From: Acorus gramineus
Taxonomy: Eukaryota; Streptophyta; Magnoliopsida; Acorales; Acoraceae
Assembly: GCA_030737835.1 (NCBI GenBank)
Contig: CM060851.1
Coordinates: 124,001 to 188,000 of the forward strand
Length of the DNA stretch: 64,000 nucleotides
Direction: 5' to 3'
Part shown: piece after piece, positions 12,020 to 28,435 of the stretch
Layout: every line of letters starts with the position of its first letter
How positions within the stretch are numbered: the stretch's first letter is position 1
The notes under the pieces: model-generated
Databases searched by the model: none
Seen by the model: the letters and a program-made list of their open reading frames with translations, nothing else
Told to the model about the DNA's origin: nothing
Made by a program: the position numbers and the translations under genes

Positions 12020-12828
12020 AGAATTGAATACATTCAGTTAGATGTCTTGATCAAGTCAAGATTCAACGGTAGCGACGTGCGTTATTATGTCTTAATCAGA
12101 TTAAACTAGGTAGATTAGCTTAATTAGTGAATTAATTTTGGTTAAACAGATTGTGATAACTCTGCTTTATTTATTTTTTGTTCTATGTTTTTGATGCATT
12201 GGTCTCTGAATTTCTTATATGGGTAATTATCAGGGTTTCTCTATCTATATGTCTAATTCGTTTTATTTGCTTAAATTAAATGGATTTCATTCTCTCTTTC
12301 CATAATGTTTTGAATGTTTACATTTTTGTGAAAAAAAAAAAAACTCGGGGGCATTATTGCTGTATTTTTGAACTAGGAACAATAAATTAAAGTACATAAA
12401 CAACATTGAATGCCAAATCTTTAATTGGATTTTCCATTGACACAAAAAAAAAAAAATCTTCAATTGGATTTTCCATGTAAACCAATAAAGAATCTATGGA
12501 GGAAAAAAACTCCAAAGCAATATAGAACAAGATCAGAACAAAATATTGATAAAATGTCTTGCATTAGGGAGGGAGAAAAGGATCATCCTAGTTATGTTGT
12601 GCTTATGTTTCTAGGTTATTGAAGAAGAATTGCAGCAAATAGTTTTTTCATGGTTGAAATATTTTCTGTCACTATGAATGGAAATGTGGGTCCAATTACT
12701 CCTTTGTGTGTAGCACTAGAGTTTGAGAGGTTAGATTTGTACTTCTAATAAATAGGACTATTAGAAGACATTTTTGAAAAATGAAATCACTAATTAAAAA
12801 AATTAAATCCAAAATAATTATTTGTTTA

Positions 12829-12937
12829 TCTAGGTTTGAGAAAAATAATATTTGACATTGTTCATTTGTTTTAGGTTTTCCAGCGTATCTAGATTTGAGA
12901 AAAAAATATTTGATATTGTTCATTTGTTTTAGGTTTT
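12829..12937. repeat. Tandem duplication, unit about 59 bp
   Basis: The block TCTAGGTTTGAGAAAAA...GTTCATTTGTTTTAGG starts at 12829 and recurs from 12888 with few differences. Confidence 0.85.
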
Positions 12938-13017
12938 TTTGTGCACGTTAATCATTTTCTGAGTATGAAAAATAAATGATATAACGAACACAGCATTCAA
13001 ATACATGTATCTAAAAA

Positions 13018-13456
13018 TCTAAAACAAATGTCGAATTCAAATACGTGTATCTGAATTCGATATTTGTTTTCAGTTTTACCGATCAATCTGAAACTAAAAA
13101 TTGTCAATCGTGATTTTTTTGAGGGTCTAAAAAAGCCTAATCTGAATAGATTACCATTGTTTGCACCACAATCAGTTCACATAAAAAAAATCGTGTAATT
13201 CATCTCTTCTCCACCGAACAAATCTGAATAAAAAAATCTGAAACAAATATCGAATTTAGATACATGTATCTAAATTCGATATTTGTTTTCAATTCTACCG
13301 ATCAATCTGAAACTAAAAATTGTAAATCGTGATTTTTTTGGGGTCCAAAAAAGCCTAACCTGGATGGATCACCATTGTTTACACCACAATCAGTTCGCAC
13401 AAAAAAAAATCATGTAATTCTTCTCTTATCCACTGGACAAATCTGAATAAAAAAAT
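13018..13456. repeat. 219-bp tandem duplication with palindromic core
   Basis: A unit starting at 13018 (TCTAAAACAAATGTCG) recurs at 13237 (TCTGAAACAAATATCG) and stays similar to about 13456, including ACCGATCAATCTGAAAC and ACCACAATCAGTTC. A fragment of a third unit follows with GATATTTGTTTTCG. The second copy begins with a perfect 48-bp palindrome at 13241-13288, centred on TACA|TGTA. The equivalent in the first copy is imperfect. No coding sequence is involved. It may be the end of a foldback-type element. Confidence 0.85.
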
Positions 13457-14133
13457 GAAATTGATATTTGTTTTCGCTTCAATCGTTAATTTTGTATCAA
13501 GAAATGATAAATAGTAATTTTTTTTGTCATCCTATTGAATTGATATCTTCAAAAAGAGAAAGAACCTCTCAAATCATAATCACCTCAGGATTAATGGGGG
13601 CGGTTATGGAAAACTCAATTCAATTAGTTAAGGTATGGGTAATTCAAATTTTCCACCTCATCGAGCTTTGGATGCGTCTAACAATTGAGTTTCAAAAATA
13701 ACAAATGAAGTTAATTTAAAAGGCTGACTCTTCAAAGCTGCAGATGTACGAAAAAGAAAAAAATAAATTGAAAAACATCAAGTAAAGAAAACATCAAACA
13801 AAATATCTTTTTATGTGACTGTTTATTTCATTGATCAATAATTTTGGTTTCCAAACCAAAAAAAAAAAAAAAGAGAAATTGAATGGTGTGTTCTTAGATC
13901 CAAAACCCACAACTTCACACAAAATTGCCAAACATGATAGCGAAGCCAAAAAAAAAAAAACATAAATATTATCAAATCATAACTCAAAACAATGAACCAA
14001 TAAGCAAAAATATATGAAGTCCTCCTCAAGAGAGACAGAGAGACATTCTCCTGCATGTGATAAAGCCAAAACTTCATCTACTGAAACATATAACACTATC
14101 AAATAAGAAGAAGAAGAAAACACTATGGCATCT

Positions 14134-14604
14134 CTAAAATATGGGACTGAATTCACTGAAGAACTGATACATATTCGGAGACGATAAGAACAACCCGGAA
14201 GACATCGGAGAAGGAACCAAAGGCATCCCCATCAAACAAATCCCTTCTTCATTCGAATTCTTAACTCCTCGATCCGAATCATCGCCATCATCGATCGAGT
14301 CCTCTTCGCATGCCTTGTTGACATCAATCATGGCTCTACCAAACGAAGTCAATGAAGGAGGCGGCGGTTGCGAAGAAGAAGAAGAAGAAGAGACATGACC
14401 AGTGAGTTGTTGCACAAGGTTCATGAAATCTTGAGCTCTTGCATGGATTATCTTTGGAGATTTCATGTAGATCACAATGGGTGGCTTCTTGGTGAGCTTG
14501 TGTGAGTCTTTGGATAGCTTGAGAGGTGGAGGCCTTGGTCCATGGAGAGGCTCTCTCTTCTTGGAGGGGAGTCTCTTAGGGTTGTTGTCTTTAGAGGAAG
14601 ACAT
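14134..14604 (-). CDS. VQ-motif-containing protein, 156 aa
   Basis: Single exon, as is common for VQ genes. The core motif FMNLVQQLTG spans residues 60-69 and fits FxxhVQxhTG. Upstream are a basic N-terminus, GPRPPPLKLSKDSHKL (22-37) and PPIVIYMKSPKIIH (41-54), an arrangement seen in the MKS1/VQ8/VQ20-like group. A Ser-rich run, an acidic patch and a hydrophobic Phe-rich C-terminus follow. VQ proteins are nuclear or plastid cofactors, many of which bind WRKY factors or are MAP-kinase substrates in defence. The ATG at 14604 is chosen because the codons upstream are low-complexity and not family-like, although the frame stays open. Confidence 0.9.
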   Translation of the reverse strand: MSSSKDNNPKRLPSKKREPLHGPRPPPLKLSKDSHKLTKKPPIVIYMKSPKIIHARAQDFMNLVQQLTGHVSSSSSSSQPPPPSLTSFGRAMIDVNKACEEDSIDDGDDSDRGVKNSNEEGICLMGMPLVPSPMSSGLFLSSPNMYQFFSEFSPIF

Positions 14605-15704
14605 GGTTTGATTCAAAATGTACTGTAAAATTTTGTCTAGATATCTTGCATGAAACATGTATTGGAAGTAGACATATATGATATGTGTGTGTGTGTGTTT
14701 TATGAAGAGGAGGGAAAAAGTCATGGTCAATGGTCTTTGGTCAGTGGCAGTTTGGATGTTGAAGTGGTTTGTTTGGTTTTATTATTATATTTGGTTTTTT
14801 AAGAAAAAGAAGTTTCTGCTTTTTCTGTGACAAGTGGGATGAGTTTGACAAAGCAAAGTTGGGTGTGTAATTGACTGATCATACACCATATTCTTTTTCT
14901 TTTCTTTTCTTTTCTTTTAGTGAAAATGATATAAACCCACTGCATAAAATTTGAATTTTTTTCCTGATAGTGATGCATCTAAACTCCATTATATGCATAT
15001 ATGAATGTACACTCGAGTTGATTAATCGAATTCCATGTAAAGAGAGAATCCCCACCCAAATCGACCCCTTTTTTACAATAAAAAAAAAAAAAAAAAAGAG
15101 TTGGAAGTGTATGCACAAGGTCATAGTCAATGACAAAAAGTCCAAAAAGGACTGAAATCTTTATAAACCATACTTTATGAATGCAACAGTCTATTTTGCA
15201 CATCCAAGACTATGGAATAAATGTAACCACCTTAATATGTGATGGCATCCGTATCTACCCACATAGAAATCGATCTCCATGCGACCAGAGTCGGATAATG
15301 TGTCATTCTGAATCCCACAATAACATGATTTTTCACGTATTTTAAATTTTTTTAAAGGTGTATATTTCATGTAATGAAATATATATTTTTTAATGATTCA
15401 CAAAATAAGTTATATGTTTCATTGAACGAGAGCTAAGTGTTAGCTCGTTAAATATATATTAGAGTGCACGTGAAAACGTGAATGGAACTCTGTATAGCAC
15501 ACATATCCCAAGAATAATTTATCATAAACCCTGAATTTCCTGAGTGGGGGATCAGGAACAGATTTAGTTTATTCATGTTTTATGATTTTATCCACTTCAG
15601 GTTTGGCTAAAGACAAAAATGATGACATAATGCTTAAAACTATATATTTATATATCCTGAATAATAGTTTCTAAAAAAATTATGTTGGCATTCAAAAAAA
15701 CTAA
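14605..15704. other. Upstream region of the VQ gene and intergenic DNA
   Basis: A short GT repeat lies near 14682-14698, within the VQ leader or promoter. Poly-A tracts occur near 15080. No gene is seen. Confidence 0.5.
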
Positions 15705-16233
15705 CCCCCCGTATGCCTAGAGACATAAACCCAGAATAAGGAAGAATACAAGAGAATAGTAAAAAAAAGCTGTTTGTTTTGACAGAATAAACCCCGATAG
15801 TTATGTCTGGATAAGTTAGGATAAGGCCTGATAACTATTCTCAGAAAATTGTGGAATTGCTTATCAAGGCTTATCTATACCAATGGATAAAAATACCCTT
15901 CTCTGTCATTTTAAAAAATTTATCTCACCTAACATACTTACACAGATTTCAAAAACTGTCACATCTATCAAATCAATCATATATCTCTCACACTATTCCC
16001 AGGGGGTATAATTGTCATTTAAAAAATCATAAACTCTTATTCATCCCTTATCAACCATTTATCATCACTTTATCCAAGGTGAACCAAACAACAAAAAAGT
16101 CATTTTTACGTTTTCCAATGAGAATAACAAAAAAAACAACCAAACAAAAAATTGCTTATTCAGCCTGGATTGTTATCTATCCCAGTATAACTATCGGGAG
16201 CGAATAACCCAATTTCACACCCCATACGGGGGG
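15705..16233. mobile_element. Tourist-like MITE (PIF/Harbinger), 529 bp
   Basis: The ends are perfect 11-bp inverted repeats, CCCCCCGTATG at 15705 and its complement ending at 16233. They are flanked by direct TAA at 15702-15704 and 16234-16236, the target-site duplication typical of PIF/Harbinger. Subterminal inverted similarity continues inward: CCCGATAGTTAT on the left near 15794 and its complement on the right near 16189. There is no transposase, so it is non-autonomous. Confidence 0.85.
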
Positions 16234-17377
16234 TAAGAGTATAGGGTGTGAGGGTGGAACTAGCTAGGAATACAATTTCCATAAACACGTGGTATTAAAC
16301 AGTACATGAATCTCTTTGAATATAATTATGATGGTCAATCTTAATTATGATGGAATAAATTGTTGACTGGAAATCACGTCATAAATAATTGGTTTAGATT
16401 TAGATTGAGAAGTTATAGCTAGACTGGGACATATATACATTAATTAGACTTTGAATGATATCTTAAACAAATTGAAAGCTTCAATGGCTTAGGAATATAT
16501 GTTTGAGTGTGTTAGGCTGTTAGCAAAATTTATTTTGTTATGGAAATCTTGGTCTCCTATACATTTAACAGTGTTTATCAATATATATATAATTATTTTA
16601 GAGTGTATATATACATAAATTTTCAAATCTCTGAAAATCTACACAAAATGAAATAAAATCGTTCAAACATACGAGATTAAGGTACTATATTTCCTATCCT
16701 TCCATGAATAATGCGTACTAACAAATATACCTAATTTTTTATTTTATTTTATGCCTATTTGATTCTCAAATGCCAGACTCATGGTTTTCCAATTTTAGGC
16801 TCTTTCAAGAAAAGGATTCATTGTTTATTCCATATGAGTAAAAGACTATTTATAGATATGATATAAAAAATGAAATCTTAAATTAAAAAAATAAATTAGA
16901 AACCCTGAATAAATGAAAGAGAGATACAGCAAAAAAAAAATGTCAAGAGAGATTAAATTATCCTTACATACTGTCTCTTTAATAATTTTATATAGTTTTT
17001 ATTTTTTTTTAAGAAAATGGTGGGCAACCCACCTCGATCTTCAATTAATAATTTTTATATAACTAGTTACATGATATAAATATGTAGTCATCAACATAAA
17101 CAATGATAGAACTACTAATTCATATTATATAGATATAATTTTTCAAAACAATCTCTAAGACTTCATATGCCTATCAAAATAAAACTCCTAAAAACGTCTA
17201 TCACAGCAACTCTGATGATTAAGTAAAAAATCAAACAATTTAAAAAATCTCAAAAACTTCTATTTGAAAACTAAAAAAAAAAAAAAAATTATTCTTTGTC
17301 CTTTACTTCGAAATGAGAATCATTTATATTCTGTCGTCATCAATGAAAGGATACCGAGTGACAAATATTTGGTCTGA

Positions 17378-17932
17378 GGTTCTGTTTGGATATGAGTTGC
17401 TGCATTTGAAAAGCTAAAAATTTTAAAACTCATATCTAAACATATTTTTAGCGTTGAGCTTATCAAATCACAAATAGGTCAAAAAATCTTGCGGTTGAAA
17501 ATCTAATAAAATATAGCTTTTCAAAAGCTAAGGCCCCGTTTGGTTGCGCGATTCGGCGCGTTTTTGCTTTTTGAAAAGCTGAAAAGCTAAAAGCGTGCAG
17601 CCAAACGGGGCAGCTTTTTACAGAATCAGAAGCTGGATTCCTTTTAATTTTTCTCTCGAAATCTATGTTTTAAAAAGCTCAGAAACAACGTTTTTTTATC
17701 GGAATCGATTTTTTGAATTGAAAAGCAATTTTCTCTGCCAAACATTAAACTCCTTTCAAATATTGATTCCTGATTTTAAAAAAAGCATCCTAAAAAAGTC
17801 AACGTCTAAAATTATCTTAAAAAGCAGCTTTATTCCAAAAGTTACTTTTCAATCTGTGTTTCCAAACGGTTAAGTTAGAAACATAAGATTTTAAGAATCT
17901 TATATTTTCAATCTCATATCCAAAGGCACCCT
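17378..17932. mobile_element. MITE-like element interrupted by a second MITE
   Basis: The left end reads GGTTCTGTTTGGATATGAG and the right end is its near-complement, CTCATATCCAAAGGCACCC. The flanks are TGA on the left and TAA on the right, close to a 3-bp duplication. The central 339 bp are the separate element at 17532-17870, so the original length was about 215 bp. Confidence 0.6.
17532..17870 (+). mobile_element. Tourist-like MITE, 339 bp, nested copy
   Basis: The element starts GGCCCCGTTTGG, ends CCAAACGGT, and is flanked by TAA at 17529-17531 and 17871-17873. A second copy lies inverted at 50887-51224. The shared sequence is high over the whole length. The short peptide-like open frames inside both copies correspond to each other only because the elements are copies. 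Confidence 0.88.
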
Positions 17933-18098
17933 AATATGTGGGCCTTCAAACATTCGTATCATAACCCAATGAAACTTGTATAATAAGTGACTCATTGTGA
18001 TGTGTTTATGACACATGTTGAACTATAATAGCTTGCTATTTATTTATTTGTTTTTCTTTTTCAATTTTTCTCTTGTACAGTAAATCTTTAAAGTAGCA

Positions 18099-18305
18099 TT
18101 TGAAAAATAAGATTTTGAATAAAGTGATTTAAATAAACTCGATTTTTAATAAACTTATTTTGTGTGTTTTTTTTAAAAACAATTATTTTGTATTAAAAGA
18201 TGCATGTAAGTTTGAAAACATGTTTGAAAAATAAATTTTCAAATAAAATGATTTAAATAAACTCGATTCCTTAAGAGCTCATTTTCTAAGTTTTTTTTTT
18301 TAAAA
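18099..18305. repeat. Tandem duplication, unit about 124 bp
   Basis: TTTGAAAAATAA...GTGATTTAAATAAACTCGAT at 18099 recurs from about 18223 with substitutions. No gene is involved. Confidence 0.75.
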
Positions 18306-19262
18306 AAAAATTATACTAAAATATTTAAATCTATTTTTTAAAAGACGTTCAATAATATATTTACGCTTTCTACTCTGCATCACGTTATCAAGTGGAGGCT
18401 TTGCATCCAGTTTTTTTTGTTAAGAGATTCAGGTGAAGTTATAAGTATCCCATGTATAACATACATGTATAACATACACGCTGGGGAACTTGTCTTTTAT
18501 GGGATATACAATATATGGCTTGTTGTAGTGTCAACTTCTGGAAGCATGGGTTTCATGTTGAGCACCCCAACCTGACCTAGATGCCACACCTACCTCCAAT
18601 AATATAATGAGTCTTTGAAAGGTTGCTTTTTGAACAACTTTGTTCTTCTTATAGCGTGACCAACATCACTAGTTGAACACTTATCCAAAAAACATCACTA
18701 GTAGAAAAAATTTTGACCACCCAAAAAATAAAATAATATCTAATGAAAAGGCATACCTCTACCTTCTTTAGATAGTCACATAAATTATTTTTTTATTTAA
18801 TTATATTTTTAATAATTATTATTAAAAAAATGTAATAATGAAATTTTTATTGTTCGATTGATGTGAATAATGATTTATAAAAGATGAAAAAATTATTGGA
18901 TATGTGAATGTCTCTTACATTAGTGGCATAGAATGAGTAGAATTTTCAGGAGAACTTATTTTCACAAATTCTGATATAATTATACTTTATATGTTTCTTG
19001 CAAACAATAAATTTTTAAAGTTATTAATCTTCTACCCAAACAGATGCAAATCGAGAATAAAAATGGTGGATGTAGATAGATAAGTTTAATTCTAAAAATA
19101 TATGTTTATTTATTATGAATCAACTGTATAAAGTTAAAATACATTTTTGTAATTATACTTGTCGTTTATTATTATTTAAACATATAACTATATACGAATA
19201 AAACTAACGCAAAAGGCCAAAAAATTATTAAAAGTGAAAAAGAAGAACAATCAAACATAAAA

Positions 19263-20005
19263 GGGTAATTAGCAAAAATAACACCAAGAAATAAAATATT
19301 AGCAAAAATAGCATCGGAGATCGATATTTGTAAAAAATAGCACTAGTCAACGTTGATTGTTTTTTTTTTATACTGGAAGCGCGCGCACGTGTATAGTGTG
19401 TGTGTATGGCGACTCCTTCGTTTTTTATTTTTTTTTCAAAAGAGGTGCCATATATATATATATGGCACCTCCTTTATTTATAGTTGGGATCACTTCTTCT
19501 TTTGATGAAATATTAATGGTTGAAATATTTTTATATTTAATTTTAATGGCTAAGATTTCGTTTTTTCTTAAGTTGAGAAAAAAAGAAAATCATGGAAGAT
19601 TTGTTTTTTATTATCATGAGAAAATTATGGATTTAGTTTTTTTTTTTAATATATATCGGTTGAGAGAGAAAATCATAGAAGATTAAATCATGAAAGATTT
19701 TAAGGATGAGGCTTTTAAAAAATTTATTCAATAAAGATAAAAGAAAAGCAAATCTTCCGTTAAAATTTAATTAAACAATTGATAAAAAAATATCACCCAT
19801 TAATATTAAATCAAAGAAAAAATGATTACAACTTAAAACAAATATATGACAGCTCTCTACAAAAACAAAAAAAAACAAATATGGCCCCTCCAGTGTTAAA
19901 AAAAAAAAAGTTGACCGGATCGAGTGCTACTTTTTACTAATATTCATATGTGGGTGCTAATTTTACAAATATTCATTCTAACGATGCTATTTATGCAAAT
20001 TGTTC
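19263..20005. mobile_element. Mutator-like non-autonomous element, 743 bp
   Basis: Exact 9-bp target-site duplication AACATAAAA at 19254-19262 and 20006-20014. Long imperfect TIRs of about 100 bp start GGGTAATTAGC on the left and contain TAGCATCG and ATATTTGTAAAA in the matching order on the right (inverted). A perfect 28-bp palindrome lies inside at 19443-19470, with AGGTGCCA arms around an AT core. No transposase is seen. Confidence 0.85.
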
Positions 20006-20536
20006 AACATAAAATCATCTTATTATCATCTATCTCTATACATAAATCAAATGAGAGCTTATTTTACTATTTTTATGGGCATTGTGAGAGGTGGATCTAA
20101 GATAATATTTTGGGGTGAGTGGTATTAAATATTTATGTAGAAGCTTTATGTTCTTATGTTTGATGTAATTATATATATACTAAAGAATGTAATATTCAAA
20201 AGACAAACATAAGAAGAAAAGAAAAAAAAAATGAAATGTTACTAAAGTTGTGTATTTTTTTTTTTAAGAATAAAAATGAGATATAAACTCTTCATACATT
20301 GTATTTTAACTAATCTTATAATTGAAATTACCAATTATATTGTCATAAAAATAGAAAGAGTTATTGCTACAAAAATAAGAAGAATTGTTTTATGGATATA
20401 AATGTTTTTTATTGTTTCAATTGGCATTAAATTAATTCTTAAAATAATATTTGAATTTTAAAATTTAGAATTTTTAAAATTTATAAGAAGATTTAGTTTG
20501 TTAGGTTGAGATCTAATTTATTATGAATATATTTTA

Positions 20537-21206
20537 GGGAAAATGACCAAACAAATCTTGTAAAAGTTAGAAATATCAAAATCAGTCACTTTTTAAAATT
20601 ATACCTAAAAAAATCTTATTTCACAATTTTGGAAACAAAAAAAACAAATTTACCATTATGCAATTAGATCCTTAATATATTCCATACCTCCTTAACTTTG
20701 TTAAAATATTTCACCCTCTTAATTTTTTTTAATGCATTTAACATATTTTCATATAGATCAATTTTTTTTATTCTAAATTTTTTGTGGTTAAATGGATTTT
20801 GTGAAATATATATCAATACAATTTGAGTTTTTGATTATGAACTCTAATAAACATTGAGGTACAATATATATTTAGAGAACATATTATGATTATACACAAT
20901 GAAAAATAATAAATAACATCATGTAAGATATATATAAGAAACACATAATATGATATATAATAATAAAACCTCTAAAAGAATTGATTTTGGTTATGTATAG
21001 GGAGATTATTGTTTTGTAGGAAAAATAGGTTTTTGGTGTAGAATAACTTAAGAGGGTTAGAGGGATGTTAATGATTTAATTACATAAGGGTATATTAGTA
21101 TTTTATATTTCCAAAATGGTGAAATGAGGTTTTTTTAGGTATAATTTTAAAAAGTGGTTGATACGAGTATTTCTAACTTTTAGGAGAATTTTTTGGTCAT
21201 CTTCCT
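20537..21206. mobile_element. Mutator-like MITE, 670 bp
   Basis: Exact 9-bp duplication TATATTTTA at 20528-20536 and 21207-21215. TIRs of about 100 bp begin GGGAAAATGACCAAA on the left and AGGAAGATGACCAAA (inverted) on the right, and share AAAAGTTAGAAATA, ACTTTTTAAAATTATACC and TTTTGGAAA. It is non-coding. Confidence 0.9.
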
Positions 21207-21599
21207 TATATTTTATGTATAAAATACAATTTATATAATACAAAATATAAATATCTAATACATTGAATACTGTTACTCAATTTTTTTTCAAATCCAATTC
21301 CAATCCCATATATCTCGATAGAAAATCGCATGAATATATACTCACATTAACAAGGTATATGATTCTATAGAAATTTTACATTTTTTATAAATGCGTATAT
21401 GCAATTTATTAGAATGCAGGTTTCATTTTTTATAAAAACATGAAACTTGTTGAGGCCAAATTACAAACAGATATTAACCTTTTAAAAAAAAATCTTTATA
21501 ATATGCAACTTTATATAGTTATTATATATATAAAAAATTTGAGGGTCTTTTTGTATACAACACCAGAAAGAAATAAAAAGGGAAAAATTTTTCTTAACT

Positions 21600-21812
21600 C
21601 TATGAAATCTTGTTGAAATCACAAAAAGTCTCTTTAAAATAAAAAAAAATCATCTTAGATCCCCATAAAGTATATATGGTTAACGAATTTAGTCCACCGG
21701 TCAAGAGTATATTAAAATAAGTCCTCAGAAACTTACTATAATTGGATTCAGTCCTTACAAACTTTATAAAATCAGATTTAGTTCTTTTGTAAGACAAAAA
21801 TACCCCCGTCAT
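21600..21812. other. Low-complexity spacer between two MULE-type elements
   Basis: Open stretches exist on both strands but show no family resemblance or codon bias. Blocks such as GATTCAGTCC and GATTTAGTTC look repeat-derived. Confidence 0.4.
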
Positions 21813-21863
21813 TTTTCAACACCCTCATGTCCTAAAATATCATCTTCATCTTAAAAAAAAAAA

Positions 21864-22532
21864 GGGTTAAAGACGTTTGAGTCCCTATAAACATTTGTAA
21901 GTCCATATAAGTTCTTCTAAACTTGGGGCAGAACAACTACATCCCTACAAACACAGAAAATGTCTAATACATCCCTACTGTTAAATCATTTTTTAACCTG
22001 TGATGGTTAATATTCACCATAGGCGTGATTTTACTATTATACCATCCACAATACACAACATGGTGATTAATATAAGATTTTTAACTTGTGTAATCACCTC
22101 ATCAAAATGTTAAATAAAAAATCTAAGTAATATCTATAATATAATAAATATAATACATAAACAAAATCATCTTCATAATTATAATTGTTTGAAATAGAAG
22201 CAAATAATAATAATAATAATAATGGATTGGTATGCAACAATAAAGTTAAAATCCGCAAAAGAAAAAAAGTGAAAATGAGTTTGATCAATGGCAAGATGGT
22301 TATTTAAAAGGATATATATGTTTTTTTTCTATTTTTTCAGTTATTTATATGAGTGTTTAATTTTACAGAGATGGAATATTATGATAATATATCATCAAAT
22401 TGGATAAAAAGTTAACATATGGATTAAATTAACCCACCATAATAGTTTAAAGGACTTGTATGTCCGACTCCAAGTTTGCAAGGACTTATATGGATTTGTG
22501 GATGTTTACAGAGACTCAAATGTCATTAACCC
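21864..22532. mobile_element. Mutator-like MITE, 669 bp
   Basis: TIRs run over about 100 bp: GGGTTAAAGACGTTTGAGTC on the left, GGGTTAATGACATTTGAGTC (inverted) on the right, then shared AAACAT and CCATATAAGT. The flanks are runs of A on both sides (21853-21863 and 22533-22542), so a 9-bp poly-A duplication fits but cannot be proven. It contains an (AAT)n microsatellite. Confidence 0.8.
22203..22223. repeat. (AAT)n microsatellite
   Basis: Seven AAT units inside the element at 21864-22532. Confidence 0.9.
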
Positions 22533-22542
22533 AAAAAAAAAA

Positions 22543-23735
22543 TCCATCGAACCTCAACTGATCTACAAAATTGAGTCATTTTTCAACATTTTTCCCTCCT
22601 CAATCTCATTACAGAGACTGAACAAAAAAAAATTACAGTTTCATTAACTCCATTACAAAATCAGTAGAGAAAACAATTTAAAAATCAAATCAAAATTCTA
22701 TAATAATTCTTAACTCAAAATTGCTAGCAATAAAAAATATAACACCTTGACTATAAAACTATAATTTTTTCAATAAAATTTAAATAAATCAGTATATATT
22801 TTTAGATAATTACGTGGATTTGTTATAATTTTTGAAAGATTTCAAAGAGTTAAGAGGATTTTTAAATTTTATAAGGACTTTTTTCGATTTTCATAAGTTT
22901 TCAAGGAGTTATATTGATTTTTTTTAATAAAGAAAATAAATTTTAAAATGACATAATAATAATTTATCATACATAGCTAGGGTTAACTATACATCTGATT
23001 AATTATAAAGACTAAAATAGATATTATCTTAATAACGTAGGACCCGAGAGGATTTAAGATTTTTACCGGAACTATTTCTGAATTTCATAAGTCGTCAGGA
23101 GGCTAGATCGATTTTTCCCAATAAAAAAACAAACGTATCACCACTAACGTTAAAGAGTTGCTTTGGCCTCAACGACTACGAGAGCCTGATCAGTTATCAC
23201 CCTCCATTTATGATCCAACGGTCCTCCATCGGGCTTTCCGAAATCGCGCTGTCTCTAACGCGTCTGCTCTTCCTCCTCTCCTTTCCTCTTCTTCCCCGTT
23301 GAAAATGGCGTCCGCCACTCATTTTCAATTAAATAATGCCATAATCATTTAATTAAAGCTCACTTTCCCTCTCGCTTTCAACTCGATTTGTTTATTATCT
23401 AAAGCTTTAGATGCAGATCTGATCGTCTACTCTTCATAATCTCTCCTTCTCTCTCTCTCTCATTAGGATTTCTACACTTCGATTCTTGATTTTTTTTTCG
23501 GGTTCTTTCAAAGTTGTGATCTTTTTTCACGACCAAGTTGAATTTCAAGTTTGGAATTTTCAATTGCACGAAAGACTGTCACTTGTCGCTTCGATCGGCC
23601 GTTCTTTCATGCCACAACAGCTACCCAAACCCCAATCAGGGCTTTCGTGAATAACCCATCCATCAAAATTAGGTTTTTTTTTAGACTTCGGAAGCCCAAA
23701 TGAGGGGGAGCAGCTGAGACCCGCCATTCGATCCA
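22543..23735. other. Intergenic DNA and CDPK promoter/leader
   Basis: The first half is A+T-rich with repeat-like blocks. From about 23160 G+C rises, and CT-rich leader-like sequence (23440-23462) precedes the kinase ATG. No separate gene is seen. Confidence 0.5.

Positions 23736-28435
<4,700 letters not shown>

Larger units (their letters stand above)
9730..14133. other. Intergenic region, no confident gene
   Basis: This stretch is A+T-rich. On the minus strand at about 10640-10800 there is a short open stretch after an AG acceptor with an LRR-like NLLRLDLSENQL, too little to call a gene. The rest holds a microsatellite and tandem repeats listed separately. Confidence 0.5.

Noticed and set aside
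12829-13456. CRISPR-like repeat array
   Set aside because: Only two to three diverged units with no spacers, in a plant nuclear genome; these are tandem duplications.
17595-17873. Open frame whose peptide resembles one on the minus strand at 50824-51039
   Set aside because: Both lie inside the two copies of the same MITE; the protein-like similarity is DNA copy similarity, not a gene family.
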